Source of the DNA: Fibrobacterota bacterium | GTDB taxonomy: Bacteria > Fibrobacterota > Chitinivibrionia > Chitinivibrionales > FEN-1185 | Direction: 5' to 3' | DNA: 43,646 nt | Assembly (NCBI GenBank): GCA_003165595.1 | Contig: PLWQ01000029.1 | Coordinates: 1 to 43,646, forward strand | Part shown: in pieces, positions 16,929-24,694 of the stretch | How the letters are laid out: every line of letters begins with the position of its first letter | Numbering within the stretch: position 1 is the stretch's first letter | Notes under the pieces: model-generated | What the model saw: only the letters and a program-made list of their open reading frames with translations | What the model was told of the DNA's origin: nothing | The model's database searches: none | Position numbers and translations under genes: made by a program

Positions 16929-18263
16929 ATGCACATCATCAAGAATATCAGGCTCCACCAGAATGTCGATGGGGGCCAGAATCTGCTGCTTGAGGGATGC
17001 GGGAGTACCGTTGTCGAGCTCGTGGGGCTCACCAGGTTTGCGCGCGTGGCGCTTGGCAGCAAGCCCCTCACCATTCTCTATTTTCCATTCCGCATTGGGC
17101 GGCTTTCCCGGACCGATTTATCGAGTTCCGCCAAGCAGGATCTTTTGCTGCCCGACAACCAGCCGTACTCCATTTCGAGAAACCATGTCGTGTTTGAGAG
17201 AGAGAACGGAAAGGTGTTTCTCGTCGACCTCGACAGCAGTTGCGGGACCATTGTCGACAACATTGCCATCGGCCAAAAAGATCGCGGCGAAGGCCGCGTC
17301 GAGCTCTCCTGCGGCCAGCACACAATAGCCATAGGCGGGGCAGATTCCCCGTTCCTGTTTCAGGCAACGGTGCGCACAATGAAACCGGCTGATTCGCTCG
17401 CTATCGACAACGATATTCCCGACAAGTTTCCCCAGGCTCGGATGCTGTACGCAAAGCTCTGCCAGTACGAGCAGAACCTTCTTAACAACAGAGAACTCTC
17501 TCCGCAGGAGCGCGGCATGGCCGCCGAGGGCATGGTGCGCGTTATCGTAAGCAGACCCGATCTTCTCGAATTGCTGCAGCGCCTGGCCTCCAATCCGGTG
17601 TCGGGCAGCGACTATCTTGCGCAACACTCCGTGAACGTAACGATTTTTTCCATTGTCCTGTTCAAGAATCTGGAATACCCCCAGGACGACATGGTGAAGA
17701 TCGCGGCAGCCACCCTGCTCCACGACATCGGCATGCAGGACATAGACCGTGCCGTGTTTCTCAAGAACACTACATTGACGGCAGAGGAATATGGCGTCAT
17801 CAAACGCCACACCGAGATCGGCGGCGAACTCCTGCGCTGTTCCGACGACGTGTGCTCGGTGGCCGCCGCGCTCGCGCGCGACCATCACGAGAGAATAGAC
17901 AAGAGCGGGTATCCGCGCGGAATCAACATCCTTTCGGACGTCACGCGGTTCGTGGGAATCCTCGATTGCTATGAGGCAATAACCCACGACCGTCCCCAGC
18001 GCCCGGCTTTTTTGCCGCCCGAGGCCATGCGCATCCTCGCGGCGAGCAACAATACCGCCTTCGATCCCGGAACGCGCAAGGCCTTTGTCAACGTGTTCTC
18101 GTTTTACCCGGTGTCGAGCGTCGTGAAGCTTGACACGGGCGAAATAGGGCAGGTGGTGGGCGTCACGCAGGGGCAGCCGCTCGCACCCACGGTGCGCATC
18201 CTCACGGCCGCCGACGGAACCCCGGATGTCGAGCAGCGGTTGGTTGACCTCAGCAGATTATAA
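16929..18263 (+). CDS. FHA domain fused to HD-GYP cyclic-di-GMP phosphodiesterase
   Basis: The N-terminal ~150 residues hold a forkhead-associated phosphothreonine-binding domain (FRIGRLSRTD, then YSISRNHVVF and LDSSCGTIVDN). The C-terminal domain is HD-GYP. It has His265-Asp266 in LLHDIGMQDI, a second metal His in VIKRHTEIGGELL, ARDHHERIDKSGYP (GYP signature kept, although DGSGYP reads DKSGYP) and GILDCYEAITHDRPQR. With the metal ligands present, hydrolysis of c-di-GMP is likely, gated by phosphopeptide binding. The start is ATG 16929 with CAGGG 8 bases upstream; the codon before it is a GTG. It is transcribed alone from the consensus promoter. Its 3' end faces glgC across a structured repeat. 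Confidence 0.9.
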   Translation: MHIIKNIRLHQNVDGGQNLLLEGCGSTVVELVGLTRFARVALGSKPLTILYFPFRIGRLSRTDLSSSAKQDLLLPDNQPYSISRNHVVFERENGKVFLVDLDSSCGTIVDNIAIGQKDRGEGRVELSCGQHTIAIGGADSPFLFQATVRTMKPADSLAIDNDIPDKFPQARMLYAKLCQYEQNLLNNRELSPQERGMAAEGMVRVIVSRPDLLELLQRLASNPVSGSDYLAQHSVNVTIFSIVLFKNLEYPQDDMVKIAAATLLHDIGMQDIDRAVFLKNTTLTAEEYGVIKRHTEIGGELLRCSDDVCSVAAALARDHHERIDKSGYPRGINILSDVTRFVGILDCYEAITHDRPQRPAFLPPEAMRILAASNNTAFDPGTRKAFVNVFSFYPVSSVVKLDTGEIGQVVGVTQGQPLAPTVRILTAADGTPDVEQRLVDLSRL

Positions 18264-18289
18264 ATATTCCTGTAGAAAATAGTGAATAT

Positions 18290-18425
18290 GGGCGCCCCGC
18301 TGCTTCGCAGCGGCGGGCCTCCTTACGAGCTCGGCCGTTGGCCTCGGTGCCGCCTGCCGCCATGGCCTCCGGCCGCGGTCAGGCGGCCCTGCGCTCCGGC
18401 GCACTCTCCAGTCCTCCCTGGCGCG
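18290..18425 (+). repeat. Structured GC-rich repeat, copy A (between convergent genes)
   Basis: The order is GGGCG, hairpin CCGCTG/CAGCGG, GGCCTCCTT, CTCGGCC...GGCCTCGGTGCCG, a long hairpin (GCCGCCTG/CAGGCGGC), hairpin TGCGC/GCGCA, then TCCAGTCCTCCCTGGCGCG. The same linkers in the same order, with different hairpin sequences, appear on the minus strand at 32891-33031. From here to 18535 there are only short direct repeats (AACTGTCAACTGTCAAC near 18507). Confidence 0.65.
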
Positions 18426-18535
18426 TTGGCAACAGGCTGATGCAACAATTGTGAAGGCAGCCTGCGCAGACTCAACCTCATACCTCGCCTTCACGGGTAT
18501 TAAACTGTCAACTGTCAACTTTAAACTTTCAACTC

Positions 18536-19792
18536 TTATAGCACATATCTCGGCGGCACATTGACGCCCTTGGGCACGATAATGATGCCGTCCTTGATAA
18601 CGATGCCGTCCTTCTCGCCGTTGACAATTGAGTCTTTGTTGATGAGCACGGCGCCGTCGCCGATGCAGACGTCCTTGTCGATAATCGCGTTGCGGATGTG
18701 GCAGTTCTGGCCCACGCCGACACGCGGACCCGCTTGTCCGTCGGTTTCGTAGGTGTCGGCGCCCATGAGCACCACGCGCGAAAGATGGCTGCCGTCCCGG
18801 ATGATGGACCGTACGCCCACCACGCTGCTTGCGATCTTGGCGTTTTCGATCATGCAGCCTTCGCAGACAATTGACGAATCGATGTTCGACCCGGAAATCT
18901 TGGCCGCGGGCAGAAATCTCGCATTTGTGAATATCGGATGCGCCTCGTCGTAGAAATTGAACGGCGGCGCGGCGGAGGTCATTGCAATGTGCGCGTCGAA
19001 AAACGCGCGGATGGTTCCGATGTCCTCCCAGTAGCCGCCGAACGGATAGGCGTAGACGTTGTAGTCCCTCATTGCGGCCGGAATTATCTGCTTGCCGAAA
19101 TCGTCGAAATCGTACTGTTCGAGAACGTCGAAAAGTACCTTTTTGTTGAACAGGTAAATTCCCATCGACCCCACATGCGTCCGCTCTTCGCCGCCCTGTG
19201 CCGGCGGGCGCAGCGAGCCAGGCAGCGCGAATGAGTCTATGGTAGCATCGTCCTTCGGCTTTTCTTTGAAATCGAGGACACGGTGGCCTGGGTCCATTTT
19301 GAGGATGCCGAGTTCGGAAACCGCGGAACGCGGCACAGGAATCACACTCAGCGTGATGTCGGCTTTCTTTTCCGCGTGGAAGCGGATAAAATCGGTGAAA
19401 TCCATGCGGTAAAGGTGGTCGCCGGACAAAAGCAAAACCATGTCTCCCGCTTGCGCAAAGTTCGACAGGTTCTTGCGCACCGCATCTGCGGTGCCCTGAT
19501 ACCATCCTTTGTTGTCAACTGTTTGCGCCGCGGCCAGCACCGACACAAAGCCGCCGGAGAATGGGTCGAGCCTGTAGGCCTGGAATATGTGGCGGTGGAG
19601 CGACTCCGAGGCAAACTGCGTGAGGACCCATATCGTGCGGATGCCGTGGTGAAGGCAATTGCTGATGGGGATATCGATAAGCCGGAATTTCCCGCCGATC
19701 GGCACCGCAGGCTTGGAACGGGATTGTGTGAGCGGGTGCAGCCTGCTTCCCTGGCCGCCCGCCAGGATGATGGATGTGACGTTGTTGGGCAT
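18536..19792 (-). CDS. glgC: Glucose-1-phosphate adenylyltransferase (ADP-glucose pyrophosphorylase)
   Basis: The enzyme makes ADP-glucose from glucose-1-phosphate and ATP for glycogen synthesis. The N-terminal nucleotidyltransferase domain has IILAGGQGSRLHPLTQSRSK and the conserved PAVPIGGKFRLIDIPISN. GWYQGTADAVRKNL, LLSGDHLYRMD and FKEKPKDDA are in order, and GGYWEDIGTIRAFFDAH closes the domain. A left-handed beta-helix follows from about residue 290. The 418-aa length is typical. AGGA lies 8 bases before the ATG. No other glycogen gene is adjacent. Confidence 0.95.
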   Translation of the reverse strand: MPNNVTSIILAGGQGSRLHPLTQSRSKPAVPIGGKFRLIDIPISNCLHHGIRTIWVLTQFASESLHRHIFQAYRLDPFSGGFVSVLAAAQTVDNKGWYQGTADAVRKNLSNFAQAGDMVLLLSGDHLYRMDFTDFIRFHAEKKADITLSVIPVPRSAVSELGILKMDPGHRVLDFKEKPKDDATIDSFALPGSLRPPAQGGEERTHVGSMGIYLFNKKVLFDVLEQYDFDDFGKQIIPAAMRDYNVYAYPFGGYWEDIGTIRAFFDAHIAMTSAAPPFNFYDEAHPIFTNARFLPAAKISGSNIDSSIVCEGCMIENAKIASSVVGVRSIIRDGSHLSRVVLMGADTYETDGQAGPRVGVGQNCHIRNAIIDKDVCIGDGAVLINKDSIVNGEKDGIVIKDGIIIVPKGVNVPPRYVL

Positions 19793-19856
19793 GGCGGAGT
19801 TCCTGTCTGTTTATGTGTGGGTCAACTATATAAAGTATAGTTATCGAATGGATTGA

Positions 19857-20216
19857 ATTCAAGGGAGGCGTGGAGAAAATACAAGTGCGGATAGTGCCGC
19901 CGATGGAACCGGGACAATTACGGGCGGGTGCGCCGTCGCGCCCGACGATTCCGCCCAGGGCCTCGACACAATAGCAATCAAGATCGTCGATAATGGGCCG
20001 GTTTGCCTGGAGAGCAACGGGAAGACTGCGGGCAGGAATTCGAGGAGCGTGGCGGGAGCTTGGCGCTTTCGTCACGCATCGGAGCCCGAACCGCTGCAAA
20101 GATTCGTTTGCCCGCCTGCAACTATAGAGGCAGGAACAGCTTCACTTCGTGAAACTGTTCCTGCGCTCAAAAAGAGAAATTCATATTACTTTGGGCTCTC
20201 CACTTTACGCCTCTAA
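19857..20216 (+). pseudogene. Possible remnant of a secreted-protein gene without a start
   Basis: A plus-strand frame of 120 codons is open here but has no usable start codon or ribosome binding site at its head, where a TGA lies at 19854-19856. The first ~45 residues look protein-like (DGTGTITGGCAVAP, then GLDTIAIKIVDNGPVCLE); the tail does not, and it runs over a hairpin and the 3' end of the EF-hand gene. It may be chance. Otherwise 19793-20204 holds only the upstream region of glgC and the hairpin at 20130. Confidence 0.2.
20130..20164. terminator. Strong hairpin downstream of EF-hand gene 1
   Basis: A 10-bp stem (GCAGGAACAG/CTGTTCCTGC) continues after one mismatch into 5 more pairs (TTCAC/GTGAA) around a 3-base loop. 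It lies about 40 bases past the minus-strand EF-hand stop. Neither side has a clean T-tract, so a terminator or mRNA-stabilising role is likely but unproven. Confidence 0.5.
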
Positions 20217-20732
20217 ACTAATCTGGGACGATGCCCCGGTTGAAGCGGCATTCATGTTTCCCTGCGAGTCGTATCCGCTGACCTTTATCTCGTTCGGATG
20301 TTTCAGGTCGTATTTAGCTTCTTCCTGAAAAGAAACCGTTCCGTCTTTGTTCAGGTCCTTTTTGTCGTACACAGTATTGCTGTCCGAAGATGACGCGCCG
20401 GTGGAAGACGCGGAGCCCTGAGCGCCGCCGGATGGAGGAACGCCGCCCGATGGCGGCGCGCCTGCGCCGGATTTCCCGCCGCCAGTCCTTTTCATCTGGG
20501 CGGCGTTTTCGCTCTCGCTAATCTTTCCGTCGCCGTCCGTATCGGCAGCCTTGAAAATCTTGTCAACGTCGGCATTCGTTACGGTTTGCCCATTCGACCC
20601 GCTCGACAACGCGGTCTTCAATTCCGATTTATCTATTGAACCGTCGCCGTTGGTGTCCGCCTTCTTGAAGAAATTACTGGCTACCTGGGTCGGGTCGAAA
20701 CTCCCCGAACCACTGATACTGCTCACAGACAT
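20205..20732 (-). CDS. EF-hand calcium-binding protein (three EF hands)
   Basis: This 175-aa protein has three EF-hand loops with correct ligand spacing: DTNGDGSIDKSE, DTDGDGKISESE and, after a Gly/Pro/Ser-rich linker, DLNKDGTVSFQE. There is no signal peptide; the start MSVSSISGSGSFDPTQ matches that of the next EF-hand protein, which suggests duplication and perhaps a shared N-terminal export or docking signal. GGGAGG lies 6 bases before the ATG. The function is probably Ca2+ binding or sensing; the target is unknown. Confidence 0.85.
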   Translation of the reverse strand: MSVSSISGSGSFDPTQVASNFFKKADTNGDGSIDKSELKTALSSGSNGQTVTNADVDKIFKAADTDGDGKISESENAAQMKRTGGGKSGAGAPPSGGVPPSGGAQGSASSTGASSSDSNTVYDKKDLNKDGTVSFQEEAKYDLKHPNEIKVSGYDSQGNMNAASTGASSQISLEA

Positions 20733-20781
20733 ATGCTACCTCCCTGTAGAATGTAAACTGTATAGGAAAACGAATTTCACG

Positions 20782-20803
20782 AAAAACAGGACATCCCTGT
20801 CCC
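20782..20803 (-). terminator. Intrinsic terminator of EF-hand gene 2
   Basis: On the minus strand GGACA-GGGA-TGTCC is followed by TGTTTTT, 10 bases past the stop of the gene at 20812. It suggests that the two EF-hand genes are transcribed separately. Confidence 0.65.
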
Positions 20804-20811
20804 GCTGTGCA

Positions 20812-21684
20812 TCATGCATACGTGCTCAACAAGCTCTGCTGGGTGGTCGTTTCGTAGCTCAAGCTCCCGGTCTGGCTGTACTGGCTGCTTGTCTGCAACA
20901 TGGCCACAAGATCGTTGAACAGCGACGTGGTCTGGTCATCCGAGGTTCCGGTCGAAGACTTGAGCGACTGCAGCAAGTCCGAGAATTGCGTGCTGGTGCT
21001 GTTGTCCGTGGAACTGTTCGATGAACTCAGTGAGCTCAGATAATTGACCAGATCGGACAGGAGCGAATTCTCCGCTTTCAATTCAATCTGCGAAGTCGCC
21101 GATGTGGCGGACGCAGAGGTCGTGGACGCATCCGTTGTCGACGCGGAGGCGGTCGACGCGGATGCGTTGTTCGCAGGCGGCGGGGACAGGCTCATCATGG
21201 TCTGGACGCTGAACCCCTGCGACTCGATTTCATCACCAAGCGATTTGCCGAAGCTGATGCCCGCATCGCTTATGGACTGGTTGATCGCCTTGACGTCGGA
21301 AGCGGTGAGATTCGAGGCATCATACTTCGAAAGGATCGAATCAACCGTCTTCTTCTGGTCGTCGGTGAGCGCCTGGTCCTGGCCGTTTTGCGAATTGTCC
21401 ATCGGCGGCGGGGGCATGGATGCCTGCATCTGCTGCCCGAGAGACTGGAGCGCGGACATCATTTCGCTTTTGCTCACGCTTCCGTCACCGTTCGTGTCCA
21501 ATTGCTTGAACATAGCATCGGCTTCCGACGTGGTAACATTCTGACTTGATGCCATCGTGGAAATCGCTGATTCGAACTCGGTCTTGCTGATATTGCCGTC
21601 ACTGTTGGCGTCGATCTTCTTAAAAAGGTTCGCCCACAAGGTGGTGGGGTCGAAACTTCCGACGCTTCCTATGCTCGCACTCAT
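20812..21684 (-). CDS. EF-hand protein with Ser/Thr/Ala-rich C-terminal half
   Basis: This 290-aa protein has two N-terminal EF hands (DANSDGNISKTE and DTNGDGSVSKSE). A Gln/Pro/Met-rich stretch, a helical segment (LTDDQKKTVDSILSKYDAS) and a low-complexity Ala/Ser/Thr region (about residues 175-200) follow, then a Ser-rich C-terminus. The N-terminus SIGSVGSFDPTTLWANLFKK is paralogous to that of the other EF-hand protein. There is no signal peptide or membrane helix. GAGAGG lies 6 bases before the ATG. It resembles bacterial EF-hand proteins of unknown role, some of which are secreted without a classic signal. Confidence 0.82.
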   Translation of the reverse strand: MSASIGSVGSFDPTTLWANLFKKIDANSDGNISKTEFESAISTMASSQNVTTSEADAMFKQLDTNGDGSVSKSEMMSALQSLGQQMQASMPPPPMDNSQNGQDQALTDDQKKTVDSILSKYDASNLTASDVKAINQSISDAGISFGKSLGDEIESQGFSVQTMMSLSPPPANNASASTASASTTDASTTSASATSATSQIELKAENSLLSDLVNYLSSLSSSNSSTDNSTSTQFSDLLQSLKSSTGTSDDQTTSLFNDLVAMLQTSSQYSQTGSLSYETTTQQSLLSTYA

Positions 21685-22101
21685 AAATCACCTCTCAGAT
21701 TAAAATTATCCTGACTTGAGCAGTCCGTGCCTTGAGCACAACCTTTGGGCGCGTCTCGAAAAACTCTTTCATCTCCTTTCTTTGTAACTGGTTACTGCCT
21801 ACGCGTTCCCCGGCGGTACCTGAAAGCCGTCCGTTTCTTTCCTTTGGCCATCTTTGGTAATCGGATCAATTGCAGGCGTGCTTCATGAGTGCTTATGGAT
21901 GGCACGGCCTTACAACGCGCGCATGACGGACGCCAACAGGTAGGTTGGACAAAAAGAGGTTTGCGAGGGCTGTGCGGCGAAATGCCGGAAAACAAGCCAA
22001 AAAGTTGCAATCAGGGCTGGATCGTCAACCTGAGGGCGGATTGCTTGTTGCCACACACAATGGTTGCAAAGTAAACGCCGGATGAAGCAACCCGGCCATG
22101 G

Positions 22102-22130
22102 GGAACTTTTTGCTTTCTCCGTTCGTCCAA
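22102..22130 (+). promoter_or_regulatory. Candidate ECF-sigma promoter of the Spy-like/sigma/anti-sigma operon
   Basis: GGAACTT (22102-22108), 16 bases, then GTCCAA (22125-22130) fits the RpoE-type pattern (GGAACTT-N16-GTCNAA). The predicted start near 22137 leaves a leader of about 200 bases. Autoregulation by the ECF factor encoded in this operon is the obvious inference. The rest of the 650-base gap (21685-22335) shows no gene. Confidence 0.5.
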
Positions 22131-22156
22131 TGTTACATTGATAAGCATTGTAACAT
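22130..22156. promoter_or_regulatory. Inverted repeat over the predicted transcription start
   Basis: ATGTTACA and TGTAACAT are perfect 8-bp arms separated by 11 bases, directly after the candidate ECF promoter. It could be an operator for an unknown repressor or a 5'-end stem-loop of the leader. Confidence 0.4.
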
Positions 22157-22335
22157 CGATGAGGAAGCAGATGGACAGGCAATCGATAGACGCTCCAGAT
22201 GATCTCCACAGCTGCCTGTCTCTCTCGTATGATTTGGCCGACATCTTTAAGCCGGCAATATTCCTTATTGCATAAACTGCATACCTCATACTAAGGTCAA
22301 AAGGAATATTCGTCAACTGCACGAAAGGACTGTGT

Positions 22336-22887
22336 ATGAAAAGCGGCTCAACTGCAATTGCATGTATACTGATGGGCGCGGCATTGACTTTTTCACAGAA
22401 CAATCCGGGCCCCGGCGGATTGCCCGACATGCCGCCGCTTGACGGCCCTCTGGCAATGCACTCCGGGATAGAAAATCCTCCGCTCATGATGATGAATATT
22501 ACCGAGCTGCAGAGTCTCATGGCGGAAATTAACATCGACAAGGGCGTGTCGGCCAAGATCGTTGCAATTACAAGAGCTTTTGTCAAGTTTCTTGACGAAC
22601 GCATTCTCAAGATCCAGAAAGAAGAACTCAACATCAGGGAAGAGCTGCTCAAGGACAAACCCGACATGCCGGCCATACAGAACGCCATTGCGAGAAAGAC
22701 CCAGATACTCGGCGAAGTGGAATTTGCGCAAATCAAGCGTGACCTGGATATCAAGTCCTTGCTCACGGTTGATGAGTACGACCGCTGGAAATCGGCAATT
22801 ATGGTCAAATTGCGGGAGCGCATGCCCAGGGCCGCGGACAGGAACGGCCCCGGCGGACCGGCAATTAGACCCGGCGGCCAGAAGTAG
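22336..22887 (+). CDS. Periplasmic Spy/CpxP-like stress or metal-sensing protein
   Basis: This 183-aa protein has an N-terminal signal peptide (TAIACILMGAALTFSQ) and a Pro/Met/Gly-rich segment, followed by long amphipathic helices. LTVDEYDRWKSAI sits where Spy, CpxP and ZraP-like proteins have their LTxxQ motif, so I place it loosely in that group of periplasmic chaperones and metal sensors. The Gly/Pro-rich C-terminus is disordered. GAAAGGA lies 6 bases before the ATG. As first gene of an operon with an ECF sigma factor and its anti-sigma, it may sense envelope stress or be induced by it. The family call is tentative. Confidence 0.65.
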   Translation: MKSGSTAIACILMGAALTFSQNNPGPGGLPDMPPLDGPLAMHSGIENPPLMMMNITELQSLMAEINIDKGVSAKIVAITRAFVKFLDERILKIQKEELNIREELLKDKPDMPAIQNAIARKTQILGEVEFAQIKRDLDIKSLLTVDEYDRWKSAIMVKLRERMPRAADRNGPGGPAIRPGGQK

Positions 22888-22920
22888 GCAGATTCGCGGT
22901 GCACATGACGGCGCGTGCAA

Positions 22921-23502
22921 ATGAACCGTACGGCCGAATCCGCGTTAAAGCGGTTGCGGCAGTGGGAGGCGGAGTCTCTGAACATAACGTCCCGGACAAA
23001 GGATGCTCAGGGCTTTTGCACGGAGTTCGACGGGTACAGGCAGGCGCTTGTGGTCGTCGCATTCCGGATAACGGGCGATATCGAGATAAGCCGCGATATC
23101 GTGCAGGATGTTTTCGCGTCCCTGCTTGCGGCGCCGAACGATTCCTTTCGGGGCAGGTCATCGCTCAAGACATATCTGTACAGGATCGTCATCAACAGGG
23201 GCATCGACGCCAGGCGAAGGAGAGTACGCTGGTTCGGCGTGCTGGAACGGATGAGCCGGGAAGAAACGCTATGGCGCGAATCCACCCCGGATGCGAATTC
23301 GCCGGAGAACAGACTGCTTCGCGCCTCCCTTGCGAAGATGCCGGATAAGTTCCGGATTCCATTTCTCCTTGCCGAGTCGGACGGAATGTCGTACAACGAG
23401 ATAGCGGATATTATGAAATGCGGGATCAACACGGTGCGAACAAGGATTTTCAGGTGCAGGGAAAAACTGAGGCAAGAGTTCGAAAAGGCCGGGTACCTAT
23501 GA
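22921..23502 (+). CDS. ECF (sigma-24-like) RNA polymerase sigma factor
   Basis: Sigma region 2 is seen in YRQALVVVAFRITGDIEISRDIVQDVF and the following SSLKTYLYRIVINRGIDARR. Region 4 is a helix-turn-helix: MSYNEIADIMKCGINTVRTR, then RCREKLRQEF. The length (~193 aa) is right for an ECF factor. The start is uncertain (ATG 22921 or GTG 22915); neither has a good ribosome binding site, and the gene follows the Spy-like gene by about 30 bases. Its stop overlaps the anti-sigma start by 4 bases (ATGA), the usual coupled arrangement. It probably recognises the GGAACTT promoter upstream of its own operon. Confidence 0.92.
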   Translation: MNRTAESALKRLRQWEAESLNITSRTKDAQGFCTEFDGYRQALVVVAFRITGDIEISRDIVQDVFASLLAAPNDSFRGRSSLKTYLYRIVINRGIDARRRRVRWFGVLERMSREETLWRESTPDANSPENRLLRASLAKMPDKFRIPFLLAESDGMSYNEIADIMKCGINTVRTRIFRCREKLRQEFEKAGYL

Positions 23503-24077
23503 CGAACAAGTGTGCTGATTTCAAAGTGATGATAAGCAGGTACATGGATGGTGATCTCAATGCTGCTGCAATGCGAGGGGTCGATGCCCATGTGCTCTCG
23601 TGCGAGCGCTGCCGTGCAACGATGGACGCCTATACCATGATACGCGAGGGTGTAGCAGCAACGTATGTTGTCTCCGAGTCCGGGGCGGTAACCGGACATT
23701 TTCGCGTGCGCTTCGATGAGCGGCGTTCGACATGGAATCCCGGCTTAAAATTGGCGGCCATGATAGCGCTGTGCGTTACTCTATTGTCAATTGGAGTGTT
23801 CTTGCGGACATCGTACCGGCAGGTGAGGTCCCAGCCTGTTGTGCTGGGAGCGGAAAGCCGGTTGGTAATGAACACACCACTCTGCGCGCTTGTTTATTAC
23901 CAGGAACTTGCCGGGAAAACCGTGCATTCCCAATATGCAAGAATCCGGAGTGCCCCCGGTATCCTCTACCAGGGATCGGATTCGGCGGCATGCTGTTACG
24001 ACAGCCCCCTTTTCCACGATAATACGGTGGTTGGGGGCAGGTACGGGAGTTTGCGAAGAATGTCGTTCACTCAATAG
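23499..24077 (+). CDS. Membrane anti-sigma factor with ZAS-type zinc motif
   Basis: The N-terminal ~45 residues (FKVMISRYMDGDLN, then HVLSCERC) contain the H-x3-C-x2-C motif of zinc-binding anti-sigma domains that hold ECF factors. One transmembrane helix follows (LKLAAMIALCVTLLSIGVFL), then a periplasmic part of about 90 residues with two adjacent Cys (AACCYD) that I do not recognise. The start overlaps the sigma stop (ATGA). At the membrane it should sequester the sigma factor until the periplasmic part senses a signal. Confidence 0.85.
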   Translation: MTNKCADFKVMISRYMDGDLNAAAMRGVDAHVLSCERCRATMDAYTMIREGVAATYVVSESGAVTGHFRVRFDERRSTWNPGLKLAAMIALCVTLLSIGVFLRTSYRQVRSQPVVLGAESRLVMNTPLCALVYYQELAGKTVHSQYARIRSAPGILYQGSDSAACCYDSPLFHDNTVVGGRYGSLRRMSFTQ

Positions 24078-24102
24078 GCCCGGCAACCGGGGCGCAGGTC
24101 TT

Positions 24103-24477
24103 ATGGAACAGGCTCGATTCACATCCGCCGTGAAAACACGGCGCAGGTACGACGACACTTTTAAGCGGAAAGCGGTGCAGGCGCTTGTCGAAGGCGGAAA
24201 GTCGGTGACCGCGGCGGCTGGCGAAATCGGCATTGAGCGCACCGTGCTGCATAAATGGCGGCTTAAATTCGGCCGGGAATTCGATAAGGCCGGCGTGGAC
24301 ATTCGTGCGCAGGCAACAAGGGAAGACGAGATCGTTTCCCTCAGGAGAGATGTGGACTCTCTTAAATCGACCATCTTTCACTTGAAAAACATTGTAAGAC
24401 GAACGATGGAACCCAAGTGCCTGGATGAAGACCAGAAAATTGATTCTCTGATACGTTCGCTGCCCGAGGGGCAATAA
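24103..24477 (+). CDS. IS3 OrfA-like helix-turn-helix protein, no transposase partner
   Basis: RRRYDDTFKRKAVQALVEGG and ERTVLHKWRLKFG are the HTH_Tnp_1 fold of IS3-family OrfA proteins. A leucine-heptad coiled coil follows (IVSLRRDVDSLKSTIFHLKN), then a short tail. There is no OrfB integrase, terminal inverted repeat or slippery frameshift site downstream. It sits 25 bases after the anti-sigma gene on the same strand, with a CAGG ribosome binding site. It may be an orphan transposase subunit or one co-opted as a DNA-binding regulator in the sigma operon. Confidence 0.75.
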   Translation: MEQARFTSAVKTRRRYDDTFKRKAVQALVEGGKSVTAAAGEIGIERTVLHKWRLKFGREFDKAGVDIRAQATREDEIVSLRRDVDSLKSTIFHLKNIVRRTMEPKCLDEDQKIDSLIRSLPEGQ

Positions 24478-24694
24478 CCGGTATTTGATACTGTGCCGCG
24501 CTCATGAAGGAACGCCTGCTTGCTCCGGAGAATCGGCCGGAACTGCGCCTTCCCCGAAGGGGTCGTGGTCCCGGCAAAAAATGGGCGCCCTGCCTCCAAC
24601 TCCGGCGCGGGCGCCCCGCCTCCCCCTCCCGTTCGCCAACCGATCTTCTAGTCTCCCATGACAGCATTCTCCGGTCTCGCCGGAACCCGGCGTA
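24478..24694. other. Convergent intergenic region with GC-rich hairpins
   Basis: The tnpA-like gene and GH3 gene 2 end towards each other here. TTCCCCGAAGGGG forms a short hairpin near 24549, and two copies of GGGCGCCC about 26 bases apart can pair. These are probably shared terminator structures; there is no gene. Confidence 0.4.

Noticed and set aside
18258-19505. 415-codon minus-strand frame
   Set aside because: Out-of-frame shadow of glgC running on into the structured repeat.
22011-22985. 324-codon minus-strand frame
   Set aside because: Antisense to the Spy-like gene and sigma factor start; no ribosome binding site.
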